From the NCBI GenBank assembly GCA_900315635.1, contig OMZV01000001.1:124001-188000 (forward strand): a stretch of 64,000 bases of DNA, written 5' to 3'. How positions within the stretch are numbered: the stretch's first letter is position 1; each line of letters starts with the position of its first letter. Of the stretch, positions 54,520 through 63,700 are shown one piece after another. Both the position numbers and the translations under genes were made by a program. Under the pieces are notes generated by a model. That model was not told the origin of the DNA and ran no database searches. It was given only the letters and a program-made list of their open reading frames with translations. This DNA is from an uncultured Prevotella sp. (GTDB lineage: Bacteria; Bacteroidota; Bacteroidia; Bacteroidales; Bacteroidaceae).

Positions 54520-56970
54520 ATGACAAAGAAGAAATCCAACCGCTCAAACAAGACATTCAGCCAGGCGATTGGTCTAGATAATATAATCAATGACAAGACG
54601 AACTTCGTGTTCGGCTTTATTTTAATATGTATAGCCATCTTCCTGATAATAGCCTTTTTCAGCTATTTCAGTACTGGCGCAGCTGATCAGAGTCTGGTCA
54701 ATGACCTTCGACCTGACGAGGTTCTGAACAGCGGTAAGGAATTCCAGAACAGCTGTGGAAGTCTGGGAGCAGTTCTTTCCGACTTCTTCATTAATAAGTG
54801 TTTTGGAATCCCGGCATTCTTTATTCCCTTTTTCATTATTCTTTGGGGACTGAAATGTATGGGAGCCTATCCTAAGCTTAAGCTTTGGAAATGGTTCTTC
54901 TGCACGGCTCTCGTTATGATTTGGTCGTCAGTAACATTCGCTAAGTTCCTTACCCCATTAATGTCCGACAGCATCTACAATCCCGGTGGCAACCACGGAT
55001 TGTTTGTTTGCCAGTGGCTTGAAGGTCTGATAGGCAGTCCCGGACTCATTGCCGTCCTCATAATTGTGGCTTTGGCGTTCCTGACTTATCTTACATCAGA
55101 GACCATTACCGTCGTCAGAAAGATAATGAACCCTATGGGATACATCACCAACAGGGTCAAGTTCACTATCTCCGGCGATAAGGACGATGACAATACTGCC
55201 GAAGAAGCTACTGTCAATAACGAAGAGGCTAAAGAGCCGGAGCGTCAGGAGGAGAACGTCCAAGAGCCTATCGACCTTGACATAGTAGACAATTCCGAGC
55301 CTGCCAAGGCAGAGCCTGTGGCTGAAGAAGCCCCTGTTACTCATGCCAACAAGGCTAATGACGGCACTGAGACCATCGGTCTTGAAATAGGTGAAAGCAA
55401 GAAAGACGAGCACGCCCAGAAGAAGGTTGTCGCTAACGATACCGACATGACGCCTATCAACCCGCGTGAACCTTTCACCAACTGGAAGTTCCCAAGTGTC
55501 GACTTACTCAAGAAATATCCTTCCGACGACATGACTACATTCGTCCGCAAGGATGAGCTTCAAGTCAAGAAAGACCAAATCATCAAGGTATTGAACGACT
55601 TCGATGTGCAGATCCGCTCTATCCGAGCCACTGTCGGTCCGACCATTACACTTTACGAAATTACTCCTGCACCGGGTATCCGCATCTCAAAGATACGCAA
55701 CCTTGAGGATGACATAGCCCTGAGCCTTGCCGCAAAGGGAATCCGTATCATTGCCCCAATGCCGGGCAAGGGAACTATCGGTATTGAGGTTCCTAACGAA
55801 CATGCCAACATTGTCTCTATGTGGAGCATTCTCAACTCAAAGAAATTCGAGGAAGCCCACATGGAACTGCCTATCGCCCTTGGCAAGACCATTACCAACG
55901 AGGTGTTCATGGTCGACTTAGCGAAGATTCCTCACTTGCTTGTTGCCGGTGCAACCGGACAGGGTAAGTCTGTCGGACTGAATGCAATCATCACTTCTTT
56001 GCTCTATAAGAAGCACCCGAACGAGCTAAAGATTGTACTTGTCGACCCGAAGAAGGTAGAGTTCAGTATCTATGCTCCTATTGCCAAGCACTATATGGCG
56101 GCACTTGAGGAGAATGAGGACGAGCCAATCATTACCGATGTTCAGAAAGTCGTGAAGACTCTGAAGGGTCTTTGCGTGCTGATGGATCACCGCTATGACA
56201 TGTTGAAACTTGCCGGAGCCCGAAACATCAAGGAGTACAACAGGAAATTCCTCAACCACCATCTCAACCCGGAGGAAGGCCACGAGTACATGCCATACAT
56301 CGTCGTTATCATCGATGAGTTCGGCGATTTGATTATGACCGCGGGCAAGGAAATCGAAATGCCTATCACCCGTATCGCCCAGTTGGCACGTGCAGTCGGC
56401 ATCCACATGATCATTGCCACCCAGCGTCCTACAACGAAGATTATCACCGGAACCATCAAGGCGAACTTCCCTGGACGTATTGCCTTTCGTGTCGGTTCAC
56501 GAATCGACTCTCAGGTTATACTCGACCGCACCGGAGCACAGCAGCTTGTCGGTCGTGGTGATATGCTTTACCTCAATGGAAGTGAGCCTACCCGTGTACA
56601 ATGTGCGTTCGTCGATACACCTGAAGTTGACGCTATTTCCAAGTTCATCGCCAATCAGCCAGGTCCTGTTGAGCCTCTGCTTATTCCTGAACCAGCCGTT
56701 GACGAAGGCGGAACAGGCGATGCCAGCGGTGTCGATTCCCACAGTCTCGACCCATTGTTCGAGCAGGCTGCCCGCATGATTGTACTCTCTCAGCAAGGTT
56801 CAACAAGTAAGATTCAGCGCCAGTTCTCCATCGGTTACAACCGCGCCGGACGTCTTATGGACCAGCTTCAGGCAGCAGGCATCGTCGGCGAAGCACAGGG
56901 TTCTAAGCCTCGTGAGGTATTGATAGCCGACGAGATGACTCTGGATAATCTGTTGGCTCAGCTGAAGTAA
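54520..56970 (+). CDS. ftsK: DNA translocase FtsK/SpoIIIE
   Basis: An 816-residue septal DNA pump that moves chromosome ends apart at division. Four hydrophobic helices lie in residues 25-195. An acidic Glu/Ala-rich linker (about 225-310) is much shorter than in E. coli FtsK. The alpha/beta motor has Walker A GATGQGKSVG and Walker B VVIIDEFGDLI. A C-terminal gamma winged helix (DPLFEQAARMIVLSQQGSTS ... GRLMDQLQAAGIVG) reads chromosome polarity sequences in other bacteria. A LolA-like gene follows after 18 bp. Confidence 0.96.
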   Translation: MTKKKSNRSNKTFSQAIGLDNIINDKTNFVFGFILICIAIFLIIAFFSYFSTGAADQSLVNDLRPDEVLNSGKEFQNSCGSLGAVLSDFFINKCFGIPAFFIPFFIILWGLKCMGAYPKLKLWKWFFCTALVMIWSSVTFAKFLTPLMSDSIYNPGGNHGLFVCQWLEGLIGSPGLIAVLIIVALAFLTYLTSETITVVRKIMNPMGYITNRVKFTISGDKDDDNTAEEATVNNEEAKEPERQEENVQEPIDLDIVDNSEPAKAEPVAEEAPVTHANKANDGTETIGLEIGESKKDEHAQKKVVANDTDMTPINPREPFTNWKFPSVDLLKKYPSDDMTTFVRKDELQVKKDQIIKVLNDFDVQIRSIRATVGPTITLYEITPAPGIRISKIRNLEDDIALSLAAKGIRIIAPMPGKGTIGIEVPNEHANIVSMWSILNSKKFEEAHMELPIALGKTITNEVFMVDLAKIPHLLVAGATGQGKSVGLNAIITSLLYKKHPNELKIVLVDPKKVEFSIYAPIAKHYMAALEENEDEPIITDVQKVVKTLKGLCVLMDHRYDMLKLAGARNIKEYNRKFLNHHLNPEEGHEYMPYIVVIIDEFGDLIMTAGKEIEMPITRIAQLARAVGIHMIIATQRPTTKIITGTIKANFPGRIAFRVGSRIDSQVILDRTGAQQLVGRGDMLYLNGSEPTRVQCAFVDTPEVDAISKFIANQPGPVEPLLIPEPAVDEGGTGDASGVDSHSLDPLFEQAARMIVLSQQGSTSKIQRQFSIGYNRAGRLMDQLQAAGIVGEAQGSKPREVLIADEMTLDNLLAQLK

Positions 56971-56988
56971 AATGAATTCTATATAAAA

Positions 56989-57603
56989 ATGAGAAAGACA
57001 AAATACCTTTTTATAATTATAAGCGCCTTAATTTTAAGCCTTGCAAGCATAAACGTCAATGCCCAGACGGCTCGGCGGGTGCTCGACAAGACTGCGGCAA
57101 ATGTTTCGAAAGCAAAAGGCGGGGCGACTGCCAGCTTCAGCATTAGTGGCGGAGCAGGCTCCCTTGCAGGTTCTCTTTCAATCAAAGGCAACAAGTTCTT
57201 CGCTTCAACCGGTCAGGGCAAGGTTTGGAACGATGGCAAGACCCAGTGGACATGGACACGTTCTACCAATGAGGTAACCATTTCGCGACCGAACGATGCA
57301 CAGCAGATGAAGGCTAACCCTTATAAGTTTATCTCCATTTACAAGTCCGGTTACAGGTTGAGCATGAAGAATTCGGGTGGCAATTATCAGGTTCACTTGC
57401 AGGCTATGCATCCGGCAAGGTCGATTCAAGAGGCTTACATCACAGTGACCCGAAGCTATTATCCTACTCAGATACGTATGCGTCAGGGTAAGAGCTGGAC
57501 TACAATAAACATCTCTAATTTCCGCATTCATAGCGTTTCCGACGGAACATTCCGTTTCAACAAGAATGCATGTCCCGGTGCGGAGATTGTTGACTTAAGG
57601 TAA
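56989..57603 (+). CDS. LolA-like outer-membrane lipoprotein carrier
   Basis: A 204-residue exported protein with a signal peptide (residues 1-25, IIISALILSLASINVNA-Q). The remainder fits the LolA/LolB-like half-barrel: ASFSISGGAGSLAGSLSIKG, DGKTQWTWTRSTNEVTISRP, and a C-terminal strand pattern ending in ISNFRIHSVSDGTFRFN. LolA carries lipoproteins from the inner to the outer membrane. Placing it right after ftsK (18 bp) is common in Bacteroidota. The fit is by pattern, so the exact role stays open. Confidence 0.8.
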   Translation: MRKTKYLFIIISALILSLASINVNAQTARRVLDKTAANVSKAKGGATASFSISGGAGSLAGSLSIKGNKFFASTGQGKVWNDGKTQWTWTRSTNEVTISRPNDAQQMKANPYKFISIYKSGYRLSMKNSGGNYQVHLQAMHPARSIQEAYITVTRSYYPTQIRMRQGKSWTTINISNFRIHSVSDGTFRFNKNACPGAEIVDLR

Positions 57604-57649
57604 GATAGAGCTTGAAATATATTTACTTAATATATAAAAGGGCACAAAT

Positions 57650-57738
57650 AAGGTCGTAAAAGATACCCTTTTAGCTCGTAATCGGGTATCTTTTACGTTG
57701 TAATCGGGTATTTTTTAGAACGTTATTCGGTATGTTTT
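57650..57738. repeat. 22-bp-period hairpin repeat, locus C
   Basis: GGGTATC begins at 57684 and 57706 and a variant CGGTATG at 57728, all 22 bp apart. The inverted copy AAAAGATACCC (57658-57668) pairs exactly with 57684-57694 around a 15-base loop, the same geometry as locus A. It follows the LolA-like gene in a 246-bp gap. Confidence 0.85.
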
Positions 57739-57849
57739 TCCAAGCCTTTGTCAGTCAATTAGTTGCAAAGACTATTTAGACACATACTGAATGAATTAAT
57801 GAAAACAAAATAATTTACAAGGAACTGAGAACGGCATAAACAAGACTCT

Positions 57850-59400
57850 ATGAACAAATCCACCTCAAATAGTCAGACTTTCGTCAGTAGAGGCATAATA
57901 AAAGATGGACTTCTAATCCATCATAATAAACTGCTTTCTGCCAAACGAAGCCTTGCCTTTAGTGGTGGAACTGCTTCAAAGGTTATTGGCCTGTTGCTGG
58001 CTGTCTTTGGTCTTGCTTATCTGGCATTCCTTGGAACGGTATTCGGATGGCTTGTTCATGGCGATAACGGAACCAGCGGATTCGAATTCATCGGAGGAAT
58101 AATGCCGATTGTTATGGCAATAGACCTCATGCTCAGGTTTAGCTTGCGGCAAACTCCGTCACAGTTGGTCAAGCCTTATCTGCTTTTGCCAATATCAAAA
58201 TATACCGTCACAAAGGTCTTCCTGATAGAGGATTTGCTTAGTCCGTTCAATCTTATATGGCAGGCAATGTTCATCCCCTTTGCTTTAATCGCTATTGTGC
58301 CGCACTATGGCTTCATAAGTCTTGTTCAGGTTATAGTCATTGTCCAGCTCCTTGTGTTGATTAACAGCCAATGGTATCTTCTTGTCCGGTCATTGACAAG
58401 CATAAGTTCTCTTTGGTGGATTTTGCCCATTGTGGTCTATGGAGCTATGCTTCTGCCTTTGTTTGGCAGCAAGGGCATTGACGCTATAGCATTTTTGGAG
58501 TTCTACGCTGGCGTTGGCAAATGGCTCTCAGTCCACCAAACCACATTATGGATTATAGTATTTGCCGTTCTTTTGCTTGTATTTGCAGCCAACTTATTCG
58601 TCCAGCAATATGCCATCCGCTTCGAGATGGAGCATTTGCGCCAGTCGTCCAAGGGCAGTAGATTCAGCATTTCCTTTCTCCGGGCTAAGAGCGAGGTCGG
58701 TATGTTCATGCAACTTGAATTAGCTGGTATGTTTCGGAACAAGTATTTACGCAACAACCTTCTGTCATATATCGTTGCGGTAATCGCATTCAGTGCCATA
58801 CTTGCTCTCTCAAACTTATCCGACGACTTGTCCTACATCTACCTCAGCATGACAGGAGTGCTGTTCTCATTGACGTTTTGGATAAAGATTATGTGCAATG
58901 AAGGCAACTATATCGATTGCCTCATGGTGCACAAAGACAGCATCAAGTCTCTCCTTACAGCAAAGTTGTGGATTTCTGTCTGCGCTATTTTCTTCCAATT
59001 CATCGTCTTCATTCCGACTATAATCATGGGAAAAAGCACTTTTGGGGATGTCTTGGCAAACTTCATTCTGGGCGGTGGATTCGGGTGTTTTGTATGTTTC
59101 CAACTTGCAGTATATAATAATCAGACTCAAAATTTCAATGCGAAGTTAGTGGGGAAAGGCGCGTCATTGAACAAAACGGTTCAGATATTAACTGTGTTTG
59201 CCACTTTATTCATTTCCGAAATACTGACTGCCATACTTCAAGAGTTACTGGGAAAAAGTGTTGGGAACATCATCCTGTGCGCCATTGGACTGATACTTAT
59301 TCTTACTAACAGGCTTTGGATAAACAACATTGTCAAACGTATGATGGCTCGGAAATACAAGAACCTTGAAGGATTCCGCACTTCAAGGGTAAGTCAGTAA
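57850..59400 (+). CDS. DUF5687 family membrane protein
   Basis: A 516-residue inner-membrane protein with about 11-12 hydrophobic helices, matching DUF5687, a Bacteroidota family that resembles ABC-2 type permeases. The first segment is SKVIGLLLAVFGLAYLAFLG; LRQTPSQLVKPYLLLPISKY and QLELAGMFRNKYLRNNLLSY are conserved-looking loops. Family members usually sit next to an ABC ATPase gene; none lies here within the window. Substrate unknown. It converges with the small membrane protein gene 14 bp downstream. Confidence 0.8.
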   Translation: MNKSTSNSQTFVSRGIIKDGLLIHHNKLLSAKRSLAFSGGTASKVIGLLLAVFGLAYLAFLGTVFGWLVHGDNGTSGFEFIGGIMPIVMAIDLMLRFSLRQTPSQLVKPYLLLPISKYTVTKVFLIEDLLSPFNLIWQAMFIPFALIAIVPHYGFISLVQVIVIVQLLVLINSQWYLLVRSLTSISSLWWILPIVVYGAMLLPLFGSKGIDAIAFLEFYAGVGKWLSVHQTTLWIIVFAVLLLVFAANLFVQQYAIRFEMEHLRQSSKGSRFSISFLRAKSEVGMFMQLELAGMFRNKYLRNNLLSYIVAVIAFSAILALSNLSDDLSYIYLSMTGVLFSLTFWIKIMCNEGNYIDCLMVHKDSIKSLLTAKLWISVCAIFFQFIVFIPTIIMGKSTFGDVLANFILGGGFGCFVCFQLAVYNNQTQNFNAKLVGKGASLNKTVQILTVFATLFISEILTAILQELLGKSVGNIILCAIGLILILTNRLWINNIVKRMMARKYKNLEGFRTSRVSQ

Positions 59401-59414
59401 GCCTTGTTGGCAGC

Positions 59415-60026
59415 TTACAAAGCAAAAACGTAGGCAATGGAACAGATAAGCTCCATTCCGAAAATGTAGATTGGGAATAGCCATGCAAATCGTGTTGTTC
59501 CGTAAATCATTGCCTCATAAGCCTGACGGAGAGTGCTAAGCCTGTTGCTTATCACGCCAAAGGAAATTGAGCATATCAGCATTACAACAAATATTATGGA
59601 GACAATGCTCATTGAGAAACTGCTCTGATACAGATGTCCGGTCACACTGAGGAGTATGGCATGGGGCACAAGTGTAAGCAAAGCTATGACTATTATGCTT
59701 ATAACCAGTTCTATCAGGACCACCCAAAGAGCAACGCGGTCAAGATAGCGAAGTCGTTTCCTCCTGACAATATCGGCTATAGCGCTGTTCATTCCACTAA
59801 ACGAAGCCGTGCCGAAAGCAATCACAAGGAGGATAATGTCGACAAGAACTGAAGAGTTGAGATTGCTGGCAAAATGACCGAATATCCATCTTATCCCACC
59901 GGAACTCAACAGTGAGCGCATGGGAAGGTCAGGCATCGCGGCAGTAATAATCCACGATGCTACAATCAGTAGTACCTGCAAGCATACAAGCGCCAAACTA
60001 ACCCATGCGCAAACTTTAGTCCTCAT
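59415..60026 (-). CDS. Small polytopic membrane protein, AbgT-like N-terminal pattern
   Basis: A 203-residue protein with about five transmembrane helices. The segment SLLSSGGIRWIFGHFASNL (about 38-57) followed by a long hydrophobic stretch resembles the start of the AbgT (p-aminobenzoyl-glutamate transporter) family, which is more than twice as long. It is therefore either a shortened relative or an unrelated protein with a similar segment. The start lies 2 bp after the response regulator's stop, so it belongs to the kinase-regulator operon. Confidence 0.65.
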   Translation of the reverse strand: MRTKVCAWVSLALVCLQVLLIVASWIITAAMPDLPMRSLLSSGGIRWIFGHFASNLNSSVLVDIILLVIAFGTASFSGMNSAIADIVRRKRLRYLDRVALWVVLIELVISIIVIALLTLVPHAILLSVTGHLYQSSFSMSIVSIIFVVMLICSISFGVISNRLSTLRQAYEAMIYGTTRFAWLFPIYIFGMELICSIAYVFAL

Positions 60027-60028
60027 TA

Positions 60029-60754
60029 TTATTCCTCGTCTGGTTTCAAATTGTCAATATCGAGTATCCTCAACTCAAGGGCACGGACAACGAGTCGTGT
60101 TGCGTTAACCCCCATTCCGCCATTGCCGTTAGGGAACAATTTCTGCACAAGCTCATTCTGCCGCTTCTCTAGGCTTTTCACGCCGAATGGCATACCACGG
60201 AGACCGGTAATCTGCTCCTTGGTATAACCGAGGGCAAGGTGGCGGAGGAACCGTTCGTCATACTCGTCGATCTCATAGTCGACCATTGCTTCCTGATGGA
60301 GCAGCTGGGCGTTGACGCTCTGCTTGAATCTCTCGACAATCTTCTCGAGTATAGGCTGGTTGAAAACGTATTTCTTGCCACTCATAACGCTTTCCACGTC
60401 ACCTCTTGTGAGCAGTTCGCCACTCTTCAGGCAGATGCCGTCAGCACCAGCGTCGAGGACATCGACCCATAGCTTCTCGTTGAGAATTTCCCCGGTAAAA
60501 ATAAGCACCTTTATGTTCGGATACTGTTCTTTGGTCTGACGGCATATCTCAACACCAACGGTTGTCGAGCCACCCAAACCAAGGTCTAGCAATACCAAGT
60601 CAGGTAGTTGCTGTTTCAGCGTTTTCCAGTAAGCTGTCTCACTCTCGGCGGTGCCAATAATTTCGGCTTCGGGAATATCACTCTTGAAAATGCCTTCTGT
60701 GCCCTTCAACTCCAAAGGCACATCCTCAACAATGATTACTTTGAATTTATCCAT
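60029..60754 (-). CDS. Response regulator with LuxR-like C-terminal domain
   Basis: A 241-residue response regulator. The receiver domain (residues 1-135) has acidic Glu10 and Asp11 and the phosphoacceptor Asp57 in DLVLLDLGLGG, plus the conserved Lys in ADGICLKSGE. The C-terminal part (about 175-240) has a LuxR-like helix-turn-helix pattern (FLRHLALGYTKEQITGLRGM ... KSLEKRQNELVQKLF), more diverged than usual. It sits 20 bp after the kinase gene and is its obvious partner. Confidence 0.88.
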   Translation of the reverse strand: MDKFKVIIVEDVPLELKGTEGIFKSDIPEAEIIGTAESETAYWKTLKQQLPDLVLLDLGLGGSTTVGVEICRQTKEQYPNIKVLIFTGEILNEKLWVDVLDAGADGICLKSGELLTRGDVESVMSGKKYVFNQPILEKIVERFKQSVNAQLLHQEAMVDYEIDEYDERFLRHLALGYTKEQITGLRGMPFGVKSLEKRQNELVQKLFPNGNGGMGVNATRLVVRALELRILDIDNLKPDEE

Positions 60755-60774
60755 ATATCTTGTTCCTTTCTAAT

Positions 60775-63700
60775 TCATTTTGTTCTATCCATATTCTGTT
60801 GCCGTCTTGCCATCGTCAACGTCACGATTATTATCGTTCCGCCATCCGTTGGCTCAGCTTCTATTCCGCATCCACGGCAATTTGTCGCCTCGCCGTTATC
60901 ACGGGCTATCTGTCGGCAAAGTAGATAAGTCTGGCGGTCCTTGCCCGGCGTGAACAGTTGCAGGCACTCCTCTTCATTCAGATGAAGGTTTGGCATCAAG
61001 ACTCTGAATACCGCATACTTGTCACTTCGTGTCGAAACATCTACTTTCAATGTGCTATTGCCGCTCTGTTTCCGCAGAATGTCAAAGAGATAGCTTATCA
61101 TGTCCTTATCACCCAGCAAGTGGATGTCTTCCCCACTCCATTCGTCCTTAGTCAGAACGTCAGTCAATGGGAATGGCTTGCAGACCGGTTTGATGCTTTC
61201 GACCTGGCGCATTGCCTGACCATTAAGTATGGTATACAGTTCCTTGTAATATTCGGCAAGTTCCTTTATTGACTGGAGGTTATTGTCGGTTCCGTCGACT
61301 AGCTGCCTGATGCGCGAAGGATAGTACATCGTCTCATGCTTGAGAGTTGACAGGCAGTTGTCAAGAACGCTGTTGGAGATATACAACTTCTGGTCTTCAA
61401 ACTCTGCTCGGCGGCGTTCGTCCTCAGCAAGTTCAATATTGGTGCTGCTTGCCTTGCTACGGTCGGATGCCTCGGCTAGAGCCTGCTTAATCCTGTTGAC
61501 AATCTGCCGGAGCTCATCAGGGAATCGGTCGGTGGCTATCGGGGCAATCTCCTTTAGTTTCTCGTCAGCCGAAGAGTCTCGAAGGAGAATCTCGTTTATT
61601 TGCTTTACCCGCTCAAGACAGTACTGATAGTAGACTCGATGCCGGTAATAAATGAAGTAGTAAGCCGGGAATATCGACAACAGCAGAAGCACAAGGATCG
61701 CTATAGATACGTTCTTGTTCGATTCCGAACGCTGCATCTTACTGCAATAGTCGCCCAGTGTCGCGTCGGCAGAATTCTCCCTGAAGAGCAATGTATATAC
61801 CTTATTATTATACTTATATAGTTGCCACTCATGGAGAGCCAGTGCTGCCACGGCGGTCTCATTCCTTATGTCCAGAATTATCCGGTAGTTCGTTGGCACA
61901 CTGTCGTGGAACCATTTAACCTCTGGCGGTACCTTAGACACATCACCCTGACGAAGCATCAGGACATTGTCGTTGGGATAGAGTCTCTTATAGAATTTAT
62001 TGAGGTAGCTCCGGCAACTGTCGGCATAGACAAGTGTCTGTCGGTAAGTACCGTTGATGTTGCTAAAGTAGGCAGAGTCAGCATATTCGGCAGCCTTCTT
62101 TATAATGTTCATTGTATCATTCGGCTGAACAATGGCTGTTTTTCCTGCGTTTCCGGCATGACAGAACAATGAGCCTGTAAGGAAGACAAGCATAGCAATA
62201 AGGCGAATAATACCCTTAGGTAAGCGGAAGAAGAAACGGCTGCCTTTGCCCAAAGTGCTTTCGGCTGAGAGCTGGCAAACACTGAATATCGGACTGATTT
62301 TCTTGTACTTGTCGATGATTCCACGGCAGTTCATCAGTCCAAAGCCATGACCGTTGTAAACCTTATGGTCGAATATGCCCGACAAATCTTCCTCGGTCAT
62401 GCCCTTGCCCGTGTCCTTAATGGATATTTCGACATACTTATCACCCGACGAGGCACTTATAGTGACTGTTCCACCCTGCGGTGTAAACTTGCGAGCGTTA
62501 TCGGCAATGGTATTCACCATGAACAGAGTCAGAATCTTATCAGCCTTCACGCTAAGGTCAGTTTTGTCGACAACAAGTTTTATTCCTTTGAGTTGGAATC
62601 CCATCCTACCCCTGGCAACGATGTCAAAGAGAGGCTGGAGCGGGAATGTCTCGATGTGCAGGTTCAGCTGTCCTTGCCGCATCTGAATCCAGTCGGTAAG
62701 TACAGTATTGTATTCGTTTATCTTGTCTGTGAGTTCGCCGATATAGCTATACCGTTCCTGTCTTATCTCCGGAGATTCTTTCTTTGTGGTGAGACGGTTG
62801 ATTTCATTGAGCATTCGGTCAATGAACGGCACAATGCTGTTGACAAGGGAGATCTTCGCACGCTGCTCAAGGTTTCGCTTCTTATTATTAATAATATGTA
62901 CTACATTCAGGGAATAAGCCTCATTGATGTCCTCGAACTTGTCATCCATCTGGCTCATGTACTTGTTGTTGCGAGTCTGCCATTGCTCGAGCGGCTCAAG
63001 GAGCGTTGCCAGAGAGTTGTAGCGGTCGTTCTTCTGACGTAAATAATGGAAGATGAAGAGCAGTAAGACAACCACCAGAATCATCACAACAACGGAGATA
63101 AGCATCCAGTTGAGTTGTGCCGACGACTTGGCAAGCTGGTCGGCACGCGACTCATAGTAACGGTCCTGACGGGTTTGTTCCTGTAAGTCGAGATAAATGT
63201 TTCGGTTGTAATCACTTTGTTGCTTGTCATTTACGGCGGAATAGACAATGCTCAACTGCTCACGGATCGATGCTACAAGGTCAGGGGCTTGCTTGATGGC
63301 ACTATTCTTTTCGAGAGCCGTTTGCAAGCAAGCTATGGCTGAATTGTAGTCTTTGATCTGCCAATAACATGAAGCAAGTGTACGGTAGGCTCCTGCAATC
63401 TGGTAAACATCGCCGAAGGCATTGAACATATCCATTGACCTCAGGGCCAGGTTTCCGGCAAGAAGGTCATCAGGCATCATGTCGGTATTGATGAACTTCA
63501 TCATCGGAAGGTTGTTGGCAATGAGTTGCGAGCGTGAGTCGGGCGAAAGCAAATGCTCACTCATAGCTTGCATGGAGTTGGCTTCCCAGAATGGATAGCC
63601 GTTTCGGCGGGCGAGCATGTAACATTGTATGAGGTAGTCGAACTCCTCCTGGTTAATCTCTTCCTGTGTTCCTTCGGTAATAATGCCACCGGCTCCGACA

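Noticed and set aside
62347..63042. 231-codon frame on the plus strand
   Set aside because: Antisense shadow of the sensor kinase; no domain or promoter.
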